Source of the DNA: Hoeflea_A sp965228435
GTDB lineage: Bacteria > Pseudomonadota > Alphaproteobacteria > Rhizobiales > Rhizobiaceae
NCBI GenBank assembly: GCA_965228435.1
Contig: OZ245818.1
Span: 4,402,001 to 4,466,000 of the forward strand
Reading direction: 5' to 3'
DNA length: 64,000 nt
Shown: in pieces, positions 25,378 through 33,404 of the stretch
Position numbering within the stretch: position 1 is the first letter of the stretch
How the letters are laid out: the number at the start of each line of letters is the position of its first letter
Notes under the pieces: model-generated
Database searches by the model: none
What the model was told of the DNA's origin: nothing
The model's input: only the letters and a program-made list of their open reading frames with translations
Made by a program: the position numbers and the translations under genes

Positions 25378-26037
25378 ATGAATTGGGACTATAGCAGCAT
25401 CATTGCCAACTGGCCGGTTCTCTGGCGCGGTTTGCTGGGCACTCTGCATTTAGGCATTGCGTGTATTCTCATGGCCCTGAGCATCGGTCTCGTTGTTGGC
25501 GCGGCGCGATATTCGCGAAATCCCTTCCTGCATGTGCCGGCAACCGTTTTTGTCGAGTTTTTTCGCAACACCCCGGTTCTGGTGCAAATCATCTGGTTCT
25601 TCTTTGCCTTTCCGATCTTCACTGGCATCAAGTTGACGCCTTTTTGGGCCGGCTGTCTGGGCGTGTCCCTGAACGGCGCGGCCTATTGCGCGGAGATCTT
25701 TCGCGGTGGCATTCAAAACATCGGACGTGGCCAATGGGAAGCTTGTCGCGCTATCGGAATGAATTACTGGCAGACCATGCGCCGGGTAATCCTGCCACAG
25801 GCGATCAAACGCATGCTTCCGCCATTGACAAATCGTGCCGTCGAAATGGTCAAAGGCACGGCGATCGCATCAATCATCGCCTACTATGAACTGCTCCACA
25901 GTGCGAGGATCATCTCGTCCAATTTTTTCAACCCAATCGAAAGCTATACCGTGGTTGCGGTCATTTTCATCATCGTTATCTGGCCCCTGACATTTACGGC
26001 CAGATTGATTGAGAAGAGGCTTTCTGTTTCGGATTAG
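25378..26037 (+). CDS. Amino acid ABC transporter permease (HisQ/GlnP-like) 2
   Basis: 219 residues with the same architecture as its neighbour: about five membrane helices, FRNTPVLVQIIWFFFAFP (a family hallmark), and the EAA loop YWQTMRRVILPQAIKRMLPP. It is the last gene of the binding-protein operon, 24 bp from the convergent cyclase gene. The presence of two permeases, one binding protein and a distant ATPase completes a single importer. Confidence 0.9.
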   Translation: MNWDYSSIIANWPVLWRGLLGTLHLGIACILMALSIGLVVGAARYSRNPFLHVPATVFVEFFRNTPVLVQIIWFFFAFPIFTGIKLTPFWAGCLGVSLNGAAYCAEIFRGGIQNIGRGQWEACRAIGMNYWQTMRRVILPQAIKRMLPPLTNRAVEMVKGTAIASIIAYYELLHSARIISSNFFNPIESYTVVAVIFIIVIWPLTFTARLIEKRLSVSD

Positions 26038-26061
26038 CAGCAGGCCAAAACGTCACACGTT

Positions 26062-27324
26062 CTAGTGTCTCAGCCCGGCGTCGATCGCTTCTTCGGAGCG
26101 GATTTCGGCCTCCTGCCTGTCGTCAGCAGGCTTCGGCGCGAACAATTCGATCTGCTGGGATACGCCCGCAAGGCGGTGGTACCCGGTAGACATCCAGTTA
26201 CCCGGTTCACTGGCGGCGATGTCGCTGGTGACCAGTGCGAATGCGTCGGCCGCGCGGGTCAAGGCTTCAATCCGGGTCACTTCGTTGACCGTCGGGCCAA
26301 TCACCGAAAACGTCAGGCGTTGTTCAACCCCGATATTGCCGAACATGACCGTGCCGGTGTTGATGCCGATGCTGATGCGAATTGGTGGCAAACCGTCTTC
26401 CGCGCGAGCGGCGTTGAATTCGGCGCAGAGTGCTTCGGCATCGTGAAGAGCCGCCGTTGCCGCACTGGCGGCCGTCGCCAGCTGGTCGGCAGAACCGTAG
26501 GGGAAAACAACCAGAACCGCATCGCCGATGAAATCCAACACTTCACCGCCGTTCTTGATGGCCGCGCCGGCTGTGCATTCGTAATATCGGTTGAGCAACG
26601 CGAAATAGTCATCCGGCGGCAGGGTTTCGGCGAGAGCGGTCGATCCGCGCAGATCCGAATACCAGACGACGGCCTGTGTTTCCTGTCCGTCGCCGCGCTT
26701 GACGGCGCCGTCCAGGACCTGACGGCCGGCGTTTCCGCCGAGATAGGTGTCGACGATGGTTCCGGCGATGCGCGACTGAATTGCCGTTTTGCAGGCCATC
26801 GCGAAACGCCGCTGGATCTTTTGCAACGCTTCGATATCGTCATCGGAAAATCCACCGGTCCGGTCCGCAGCCCAGGCAACCAGGACACCGAATGCGCGTT
26901 CCGTGCTGCCAGGTCCGCCGAACGTTCCAGTGACGATTGTCAGATAGTCTGTCATGCCCTGCTCGACGAGTTCCTCGAGCATTGGAAAATCGAGCTGTTT
27001 CTCGGGGCCTTCGAGCCGCCGCCGCAGGACAGGGATATTGTTTTGCGTCATGTAGGCGACCGGAGAGCTATCGTATTTGTCGGTGCGTTCTTGTTGGTGG
27101 CGGAACTGCTCCAATTCGCATCCCAGGCCACGCTGCCATAGCACCGTCTCGGCCTGGAACAACGGATGAAGTGTCGGCCAGATAACGCGCGCTCTCGCCA
27201 ATGGAATACCGGCCGCGTAGAGCTGATAGCAGACCGAATTGAACATCGCGACAATGTCGGGATCACTGAGTGCCTGGTCGACCAGCCACTCGCCGATGCT
27301 CGAGATTTGTGTCCTGTCAGCCAT
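26062..27324 (-). CDS. Class III adenylate/guanylate cyclase, copy 1
   Basis: 420 residues. The C-terminal catalytic domain (about 195-390) shows VVWYSDLRGST and VLDFIGDAVLVVFP, which contain the two metal-binding aspartates, and the GINTGTVMFGNIGVEQRLTFSVIGPTVN region of alphaproteobacterial cyclases. The N-terminal 190 residues (IGEWLVDQALSDPDIVAMF onward) form a soluble helical sensor-like region shared with the neighbouring paralogue; no membrane segment is seen. It makes cAMP or cGMP. The ATG at 27324 is chosen because it aligns exactly with the start of copy 2; a GTG 12 bp upstream is possible. It lies 36 bp downstream of copy 2, probably in one transcript. Confidence 0.9.
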   Translation of the reverse strand: MADRTQISSIGEWLVDQALSDPDIVAMFNSVCYQLYAAGIPLARARVIWPTLHPLFQAETVLWQRGLGCELEQFRHQQERTDKYDSSPVAYMTQNNIPVLRRRLEGPEKQLDFPMLEELVEQGMTDYLTIVTGTFGGPGSTERAFGVLVAWAADRTGGFSDDDIEALQKIQRRFAMACKTAIQSRIAGTIVDTYLGGNAGRQVLDGAVKRGDGQETQAVVWYSDLRGSTALAETLPPDDYFALLNRYYECTAGAAIKNGGEVLDFIGDAVLVVFPYGSADQLATAASAATAALHDAEALCAEFNAARAEDGLPPIRISIGINTGTVMFGNIGVEQRLTFSVIGPTVNEVTRIEALTRAADAFALVTSDIAASEPGNWMSTGYHRLAGVSQQIELFAPKPADDRQEAEIRSEEAIDAGLRH

Positions 27325-27360
27325 GGTCTGCTGCACTCGCCATTTGCCTTCCCGTATGTC

Positions 27361-28629
27361 TTAGTTCAAAAGGCGCGACCCTGTCTCCTCCTCTTTGTGC
27401 ACGCTGCCGACCGCCTGGCCCTTGTCGCTTGGCTTCGGGGCGAACAGTTCGATCTCCTGCGACAGGCCGACCAGCCGGTGTGTGCCGGTTGAATCCCACT
27501 GGCCGGGTTCGTTGTCGGCGATCTTGCGTGTCACCAGGGCATTGGCATCCACCGCTTTGGTCATCGCCTCGATCCGCTCGACTTCGTTGACCGTCGGACC
27601 GACGACCGAGAACGTCAGGCGCTGTTCGACACCGATGTTGCCGAACATGACCTTTCCGGTATTGAGGCCGATGCCGAAGCGGATCGGCACCAATCCCTTG
27701 CTGCCGCGCTCGACATTGAGTTCATCGCGCATCGATTCGGCGTCACGCAACGCTGCCGTGGCAGCGGACGCGGCCGCTGCGAATTCGGCGTCGGTCTCGT
27801 AGGGGAAGATCGCCAACACGCCGTCGCCGATGAAATCGAGCACCTCGCCGCCATGGCTGATTGCCGATCCGGCGGTGCACTCGTAGTAGTCGTTGAGCAG
27901 ATTGAAATAGGCGTCCGGCGCCATGGTATCGGCCAAAGCCGTAGAATCGCGCAGATCCGAAAACCACACAAGTGCCTGGGTTTCCTGCCCGTCGCCGCGC
28001 TTGATGGCGCCATCGAGCACCTGGCGACCGGCCTGGCGGCCGAGATAGGTTTCGACGATATTTCCTGCAATGCGGGTTTGAACGGCCGTCTTGCAGGCCA
28101 CGGCGAAGCGTCGCTGGATCTTGTGCAGCGCGGCGACGTCGTCGTCCGAAAATCCGCCGGGTCGGTCGGATGACCAGGCAACAATGAGACCCAGCATCGC
28201 GCGCTCGCGATCGTCGGTTTCGCCTTCGAAACCGGTGGTGATCGTCAGGTAGTCGGTGTGTCCCTGGTCAATCAGGTCCTGCAAAACCGGAAAATCCACC
28301 AGCTTGTTGGGGCCTTCGAGCCGCCGCCGTATCGCTCCGATATTGTTGTCGAACATGAAATGCATCGGGCTTTTAAGGAAGTCATCGGTGCGTTCCGTCT
28401 GGTGCGGGAACTGTTCGAATTCCGGCTTGCTGCCGCGAGTCCACAAGGCGGTTTCAGCCTGGAACAGCGGATGCAGGGTGGACCACGAAACCCGGGCTCG
28501 TGAAAGTGGGACCCCTGCGGCATAGAGCCTGAGGCACACGGCCTCGAACATTTCGACAATGTCCGGTTCGCTCAGGGCCTGATCGACCAGCCATTCGCCG
28601 ATATCAGTGATAAGTGTCTTGTCAGCCAT
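27361..28629 (-). CDS. Class III adenylate/guanylate cyclase, copy 2
   Basis: 422 residues, closely similar to copy 1 from end to end, from the opening MADKTLITDIGEWLVDQALS through the catalytic domain (VWFSDLRDSTALAD, VLDFIGDGVLAIFP, FGIGLNTGKVMFGN). Both metal aspartates are present. The frame stays open far upstream of 28629, but that stretch is low-information and the paralogue alignment fixes the start at 28629 (an ATG at 28644 is a minor alternative). The pair looks like a local gene duplication that has since diverged mostly in surface residues and the C-terminal tail. Nucleotide product is not determined. Confidence 0.9.
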   Translation of the reverse strand: MADKTLITDIGEWLVDQALSEPDIVEMFEAVCLRLYAAGVPLSRARVSWSTLHPLFQAETALWTRGSKPEFEQFPHQTERTDDFLKSPMHFMFDNNIGAIRRRLEGPNKLVDFPVLQDLIDQGHTDYLTITTGFEGETDDRERAMLGLIVAWSSDRPGGFSDDDVAALHKIQRRFAVACKTAVQTRIAGNIVETYLGRQAGRQVLDGAIKRGDGQETQALVWFSDLRDSTALADTMAPDAYFNLLNDYYECTAGSAISHGGEVLDFIGDGVLAIFPYETDAEFAAAASAATAALRDAESMRDELNVERGSKGLVPIRFGIGLNTGKVMFGNIGVEQRLTFSVVGPTVNEVERIEAMTKAVDANALVTRKIADNEPGQWDSTGTHRLVGLSQEIELFAPKPSDKGQAVGSVHKEEETGSRLLN

Positions 28630-28792
28630 CGTGCCGCCAGTCATCCGTTGGTTTGATTGAGGAAAACCGAAGCTCCTACACGAAAACGCGTGACAAAGCT
28701 TCCTGTTTCTTGCCCGGTTTGCGGCGCCGACACACCGGAACATTCCCCTTAAATTGGCAACCAAACGGCGAATTGCAAGGGCGCAAAACCAA

Positions 28793-28815
28793 CTCCTGAC
28801 ACGCAATGTCAGGAG
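28793..28815. repeat. Perfect inverted repeat in cyclase/secreted-protein spacer
   Basis: CTCCTGACA-CGCAA-TGTCAGGAG, a perfect 9-bp stem with a 5-nt loop, lies in the 273-bp divergent spacer. No T-run follows on either strand, so it is not a typical intrinsic terminator; it could be an operator or an RNA hairpin in the leader of the gene at 28903. The rest of the spacer shows no other feature. Confidence 0.55.
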
Positions 28816-28902
28816 GACCGGACACTTATTGAAAGAGGTGAGTTCACCCGTGACCTGCCTGCGGTTAGGCTGACGTACTTTGCAACGAAACGGGTGCGCA
28901 GA

Positions 28903-29397
28903 ATGTTTGTTCGATCGATTCTCAGCGGTCTGCTGATGCTTTTCCTCGCCGGTGGCGTGAGCGCCGAGGACCTCAAACTCGACTATCAGGCCGTCATGCA
29001 TATTTCGTCATCCGACTCCACGGCCATATTAGACAACGAGGCCCATCGCGTCGGATTTGCCACGTTTCGCGGGATTGCAATCTTTGCCGACGAGGAGCTG
29101 GCCATCCACCGCTACGATGGCTGGTTTGACCTGACCAAAGGATCCGGCGCGTTTCACGGCTATGCCCTGTTCACGTTTGAAGACGGGTCGATCTTGCGGG
29201 CGGCCTATTCGGGCGAGGCCAAAAGCCGGGAGCCGGAGGGCGTATCGGTCGAGGCATCCTTTGAAGAGTTCACCGGAACGGGTCGGTTTCAGGATGCCAC
29301 CGGCAGCGGAGGCTTTGCCGGACGCCGTCTCGATGCGATCGACAAGGGTGGAGCCACCTACCTGAAGGGTGCGCTTGAACTGAGCATTCCGGATTGA
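28903..29397 (+). CDS. Secreted protein of unknown function, beta-barrel-like
   Basis: About 164 residues. A signal peptide is evident (MFVRSILSGLLMLFLAGGVSAED, cleavage after SAE or VSA). The mature part is rich in alternating short strands and glycine turns, ending with the pattern FTGTGRFQDATGSGGFAGRR, which is reminiscent of small lipocalin, allene-oxide-cyclase-like or dirigent-like barrels, but I cannot assign a family. The ATG at 28903 is used; a GTG at 28894 is an alternative. It stands between the cyclases (divergent) and ada. Confidence 0.7.
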   Translation: MFVRSILSGLLMLFLAGGVSAEDLKLDYQAVMHISSSDSTAILDNEAHRVGFATFRGIAIFADEELAIHRYDGWFDLTKGSGAFHGYALFTFEDGSILRAAYSGEAKSREPEGVSVEASFEEFTGTGRFQDATGSGGFAGRRLDAIDKGGATYLKGALELSIPD

Positions 29398-29466
29398 TGT
29401 GGGAATCTGAAAACAACGCCCGAAACGCGGCGCAATCGCGATCTGCCTCCTGCTAGTCCTGCCGCC

Positions 29467-30546
29467 ATGCTGTTTGATCTCCCGAATGACGATGTTCTGT
29501 ACAATGCGCTTCTCGACCGCGATCCGGCCTGGGATGGTCGGGCTTTTGTCGGCGTTACGACGACGGGTATATTTTGCCGTCTGACCTGTCCGGCGCGCAA
29601 ACCAGCGCGGCGCAACTGTCGGTTTTTCGACAGCGTGGCGGCCTGCCTGGAGGCAGGGTTCCGACCCTGCAAGCGGTGCCGGCCGCTGACACCCGTATTA
29701 CAAGCCGAGCCGTTGGTCCAGGAGTTGCTGCAGGTTCTCGAAGACAAGCCTGGGCGACGCTGGTCTGAAGCCGATATTGTGGCGCTCGGGCACGATCCCT
29801 CGACCGTTCGACGTAGTTTCAAGCGCCATTTCGGAGTGACGTTTCTGGAGATGGCAAGAACATCTCGGCTGCGCGATGGTTTCGAGACACTGGCCGATGG
29901 CGGGCGGGTGATCGATGCCCAGGTCGACGCCGGGTTCGACTCGGCAAGTGGGTTCCGCAGCGCCTTCGCCCGGCTTTTGGGCCACTCTCCGGCGCGTTTT
30001 ACGGGCCGGGAGATGTTGAAGGCCGATTGGCTTTCGACACCGCTGGGGCCCATGATCGCCGTCGCGGACCGGACAAGTCTCTATCTGCTTGAATTCGTTG
30101 ACCGCAAGGCATTGCGGTCGGAGTTGGCGAGACTGCGCAAGGCGGTGCGCGGCGATCTCGGGATCGGCCGGTTACCACCGATCGACCAGGTGGATGCGGA
30201 ACTCAAGGACTTCTTTGGCAAACGAAAATCCCGCTTCGACACGCCGCTCGCATTGCAAGGAACACCCTTTGCGCGCAGAGTTTGGGACGAACTTCGTCGC
30301 ATTCCAGCAGGCACCACCCGAAGCTACAGTGATATAGCGAAGATGATTGGGCGGCCGTCGGCCACCAGGGCCGTTGCACGGGCCAATGGCGCCAACCAGT
30401 TGGCGATCATCGTGCCCTGTCACCGGGTGATTGGTGCCGACGGATCCCTGACGGGCTATGGCGGTGGATTGTGGCGCAAACAGAAACTGATCGAATTGGA
30501 GCGGCACTACGCCGACGAACAATCGCAAGGAGTGCATGGATCATGA
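29467..30546 (+). CDS. ada: Ada: methylphosphotriester/O6-methylguanine-DNA methyltransferase and regulator
   Basis: 359 residues, the full Ada architecture. The N-terminal zinc domain has the four cysteines (FCRLTCPAR, NCRFF and the RPCKRC pair), including the methyl-accepting Cys near residue 38. An AraC-type HTH follows (about 90-185, with GFDSASGFRSAFARLLGHSPARF), and the C-terminal alkyltransferase carries the active site PCHRVIG (about residues 317-323). It repairs alkylated DNA by irreversible methyl transfer to itself and, when methylated, activates alkylation-response genes. It overlaps the following gene by ATGA. Confidence 0.96.
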   Translation: MLFDLPNDDVLYNALLDRDPAWDGRAFVGVTTTGIFCRLTCPARKPARRNCRFFDSVAACLEAGFRPCKRCRPLTPVLQAEPLVQELLQVLEDKPGRRWSEADIVALGHDPSTVRRSFKRHFGVTFLEMARTSRLRDGFETLADGGRVIDAQVDAGFDSASGFRSAFARLLGHSPARFTGREMLKADWLSTPLGPMIAVADRTSLYLLEFVDRKALRSELARLRKAVRGDLGIGRLPPIDQVDAELKDFFGKRKSRFDTPLALQGTPFARRVWDELRRIPAGTTRSYSDIAKMIGRPSATRAVARANGANQLAIIVPCHRVIGADGSLTGYGGGLWRKQKLIELERHYADEQSQGVHGS

Positions 30547-31310
30547 CGCAGCAACAAAGAGCCGAGGCTTTCACCGCCCTTCACAAGAAGGGCGAGCCGC
30601 TCGTTCTCTATAACATCTGGGACGCGGGCAGCGCCAAAGCGGTTGCCGATGCCGGTGCTCCCGCACTTGCCACGGGGAGTTGGTCTGTCGCGGCTGCCCA
30701 CGGGTATCCGGATGGCGAGGCGATTCCGCTCGCGCTGCTGGCCACCGTGGCCGAGCGCATCGTTGCCACGGTTGATGTGCCGCTCAGCGTTGATTTCGAA
30801 GGCGCCTATGCGGTCGACCCGGCAGAAGCCGGGCACAACGTCTCCCGCATCCTCGCGGCGGGCGCCATTGGCGTCAATTTCGAGGACCGCATCGTAGGCG
30901 GCGAAGGCCTTCATGCGGCCGAGGCCCAGGCCGAGCGTATTGCCGGGCTCCGCAGCGCCGGGGACACCGCGGGCGTTGGGTTTTTCATCAATGCACGCAC
31001 CGATCTGTTCCTGCGCGAATCGGACAGGTCAAAGCACGGCGACCTCGTGGAAGAGGCCATTGCGCGCGCCGGTCTTTACGCAGGGGCAGGGGCCAGCGGT
31101 TTCTTCGTGCCGGGGCTGGTTCAACCGGACCTCATTGCCCGGATCTGTCAGAGCACGGACCTGCCGGTCAATGTGATGGCTTTGCCGGGAGCACCATCAG
31201 TGTCCGAGCTCAGCGTCCTCGGCGTCGCCCGCATCAGCCATGGACCCGGACCATACCGCCAGGCGATGAAGACGCTGATGGAGAGTGCGGAGGCGGTTTA
31301 CGCTTCGTAA
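30543..31310 (+). CDS. Isocitrate lyase / PEP mutase family protein
   Basis: 255 residues of the PEP mutase/isocitrate lyase TIM-barrel group. Visible motifs are NIWDAGSAKAVADAGAPALATGS near the N-terminus, LSVDFEGAYA and INFED-like VNFEDRIVG (acidic Mg-binding residues), and INARTDLFL in the centre. Members cleave or form C-C or C-P bonds on oxaloacetate-like substrates; the precise one is not predictable. The start at 30543 overlaps ada's stop (ATGA) with AAGGAG upstream, so it is co-transcribed with ada, a common gene neighbourhood in alphaproteobacteria whose meaning is unclear. Confidence 0.88.
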   Translation: MTQQQRAEAFTALHKKGEPLVLYNIWDAGSAKAVADAGAPALATGSWSVAAAHGYPDGEAIPLALLATVAERIVATVDVPLSVDFEGAYAVDPAEAGHNVSRILAAGAIGVNFEDRIVGGEGLHAAEAQAERIAGLRSAGDTAGVGFFINARTDLFLRESDRSKHGDLVEEAIARAGLYAGAGASGFFVPGLVQPDLIARICQSTDLPVNVMALPGAPSVSELSVLGVARISHGPGPYRQAMKTLMESAEAVYAS

Positions 31311-31356
31311 ACCAACCAGTTGACTGCCATGAGAACGGAGATCTCGACTCTCCGAT

Positions 31357-32109
31357 CTACCAGAGCCCGCCATTGAGAAGCGTGTCGGCCAATCCTTCGG
31401 CAGCGGCATCGAGCAACTGCCGGCCCTTTTCTGCGTCGGCGCTGGCTGGTGCGCCGATGTAGCCGTTCTTGGTGACCTGGGAGAAGGTGCGCAGTCGGAA
31501 GACGCCGCCTTCCTTCCAGTCGGCGCGAACCTCGACGGCTTCGTCAGTGGCCTGTTGGTCGACCAGATCGGGCACGAGTTCCAGCATCATCGATGTTTCG
31601 GCTTCGCCGGCATGCTGGACGTTGCGCTGGCGCTCGAGGATCTGGCCGTATTTCTCTGCCACGGCGTCCAGGTGAGGGTAGGTCGCGGTGCAGATCGGTG
31701 CTTCAAGCTCCTGCGACAGCTCCTGGACGATCGTGTTGAGAGCCATGATGTTGCCGCCGTGGCCATTGAGCAGGAAGATGCGGCGAAAGCCGTGGCGGGT
31801 CAGCGATTCGCAGATACAGGCGAGCAGTGCGCGGAACGTATCGAAATCGAGAGTGAATGTGCCGCCGAAATCCATGTGGTGTTCGGCCAGTCCGGTCCAT
31901 ACGGTCGGCGTTACGACAACCGGCTGTTCTTTGCTGACGAGGCGGGCGGCACGCAGGCAAATCTCACCTGAGGTGAGGGCGTCCACTTGGACCGGCAGGT
32001 GGGGGCCGTGCTGTTCCGTTGAACCGACTGGGACGAGCACGATGGCATCCTCATCGGCAAGTTTGCGCAATTTCGGCGCGCGCAGGTTTGCCCAAAGCAA
32101 TTCGCTCAT
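31357..32109 (-). CDS. Creatininase family amidohydrolase
   Basis: 250 residues. Key features are VPVGSTEQHGPHLPVQVD (metal-binding Glu/His/Asp), the FLLNGHGGN block and AGEAETSMML (further metal-binding Glu), the complete creatininase-family metal site. Family members open cyclic amides, such as creatinine or formamide-pyrimidine-type rings, so creatinine itself is not implied. GGGAGA precedes the ATG at 32109. It is the last gene of a four-gene minus-strand operon (TenA-like, nucleotidyltransferase, thioesterase, this one). Confidence 0.92.
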   Translation of the reverse strand: MSELLWANLRAPKLRKLADEDAIVLVPVGSTEQHGPHLPVQVDALTSGEICLRAARLVSKEQPVVVTPTVWTGLAEHHMDFGGTFTLDFDTFRALLACICESLTRHGFRRIFLLNGHGGNIMALNTIVQELSQELEAPICTATYPHLDAVAEKYGQILERQRNVQHAGEAETSMMLELVPDLVDQQATDEAVEVRADWKEGGVFRLRTFSQVTKNGYIGAPASADAEKGRQLLDAAAEGLADTLLNGGLW

Positions 32110-32139
32110 CGGTGCGATCTCCCTTTCAACCGGACTGTA

Positions 32140-32562
32140 TCAATCGACATAGGCATAGGCGCAGGTCGCGCCGGCGCAGATCTTTGGACTTCCGGCCTGG
32201 CGGAAATCCACCCGCAGCGTTGCCATACGGCGGCCGTTCGACATGATCGTGACGGTGACCTCGATCTCCTCGGTCTTCAGCGGTCGCATGAAATGGGTGG
32301 TCATATCGACCGTCGTCATGATCCGCCGTTCGGCGTTGTGAGCCATGAGGGCGAGTACCCCGGCGGTGTCGGCAATGGCCGATAGCGCCTGCCCGCATAC
32401 GATGCCGCCAATGCGGGCCAGGTCGGGGTTGCCCGGAACGCTCAAAACGGCGCCGTCGTCGGTCACCGCGGTCGTTTCGATGTTGAGCTGCTGCACCCAG
32501 GGTGCAAAGGCCTCGGCAAAAAATGCCTTCAGTTCCTCGATGGTCATTCCGTCAGCCGCCAC
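32140..32562 (-). CDS. PaaI-like hotdog thioesterase
   Basis: 140 residues of the hotdog fold: GGIVCGQALSAIADTAGVLALMAHN (central helix with an acidic residue) and TTVDMTTHFMRPLKTEEIEVTVTIMSNGRRMATLRVDF (the long strand block) fit PaaI/YbgC-type acyl-CoA thioesterases. The GTG at 32562 is chosen since GGAGG stands five bases before it, whereas the ATG at 32547 lacks a site. It lies 30 bp upstream of the creatininase and 27 bp downstream of the nucleotidyltransferase in the same operon. Confidence 0.86.
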   Translation of the reverse strand: MAADGMTIEELKAFFAEAFAPWVQQLNIETTAVTDDGAVLSVPGNPDLARIGGIVCGQALSAIADTAGVLALMAHNAERRIMTTVDMTTHFMRPLKTEEIEVTVTIMSNGRRMATLRVDFRQAGSPKICAGATCAYAYVD

Positions 32563-32589
32563 GTGGTCCTCCCTGGCTTTGCGTCACCT

Positions 32590-33396
32590 TCAACCGTTCG
32601 CTCCGATCAAATCGCGAAACAATCGGTTGGCCTCGTCCTTGAGTTTGTTTTCACTCTTTTCTTTTTCGACGTGTCGGGCCCAATCAAACTCTTCGCGGAT
32701 GAAACTGTCCAGTATCCCGATCGGCTCGATCGGTTGCCTTTCCACCATGCCAGCCTTGCGCTCGATCAGTTCCGCAACGGTTGCCTCGATTTCCTGCGGC
32801 AAATCCAGGCCGGCCGAAAGGTCCTGGAGGTTCATCGGGGGAACGCTGCCAGGATGAAGGCGCATCCAGCGGATCGCGAAGGCCGGACGCAGCATGTAGA
32901 AATAGGATTTGAGCTTGACCCGCTCTCTGCCTTGGCGGTGCAATTTGATCTGGCCTTCACCGAGATTGAGATAGTGATAGAGACTTGGCGAGCTGTGGAA
33001 CGCCTCGTCAGAAAGGGCGATCAGCCGGTTGCACTCGGATTCGTTCCAGCGATAGCGGATTGGGCTCGTCAGCCACTCGAGCAACACGGGATTTGGTTTC
33101 AACAGCAGCTTTAGCGCTTTCTGAAGATCCCAGCCGCCGATATCCAGATCGTCGTTGATCGGTCGTTCGATCACGTCGCGGCCTGGATCCAGGCTCAGAT
33201 AACAATTGAGTGGCCTCGCATAGACGAAACGCACATCGTAGTCGCTATCGGGAGAGGGAAATCCCCAGGCCCGGCTGCCGCTTTCGATGGCGAACAGGAT
33301 GCGGATATTGTCCTCGGCTTCGATAGCCTCGAGCGCGGCATCGATCGCCTGGCGCATTTCGGACGATATGGACGGAATGAATTCGGGCAGGGGCAT
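32590..33396 (-). CDS. Predicted nucleotidyltransferase, YcgL/RlaP-like (pol-beta superfamily)
   Basis: 268 residues. The catalytic signature ESGSRAWGFPSPDSDYDVRFVY (GS-x9-DSDYD, about residues 40-60) identifies a polymerase-beta-fold nucleotidyltransferase, and the following sequence (WDLQKALKLLLKPNPVLLEWL, then YFYMLRPAFAIRWM) matches the YcgL/PF10127 group. Members of this group have been linked to RNA repair, and an RtcB/RtcR repair locus lies 9.4 kb away, but here the gene is in an operon with metabolic genes, so the link is only suggestive. An ATG at 33396 is used, 8 bp after the upstream gene. Confidence 0.85.
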   Translation of the reverse strand: MPLPEFIPSISSEMRQAIDAALEAIEAEDNIRILFAIESGSRAWGFPSPDSDYDVRFVYARPLNCYLSLDPGRDVIERPINDDLDIGGWDLQKALKLLLKPNPVLLEWLTSPIRYRWNESECNRLIALSDEAFHSSPSLYHYLNLGEGQIKLHRQGRERVKLKSYFYMLRPAFAIRWMRLHPGSVPPMNLQDLSAGLDLPQEIEATVAELIERKAGMVERQPIEPIGILDSFIREEFDWARHVEKEKSENKLKDEANRLFRDLIGANG

Positions 33397-33404
33397 GGCC
33401 GATC

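Noticed and set aside
28630..29001. Long 5' extension of cyclase copy 2
   Set aside because: The paralogue alignment places the start at 28629 and the extension has no domain.
31336..31354. Short stem CGGAGA/TCTCCG after the PEP-mutase-family gene
   Set aside because: Only six base pairs and no T-run; too weak to call a terminator.
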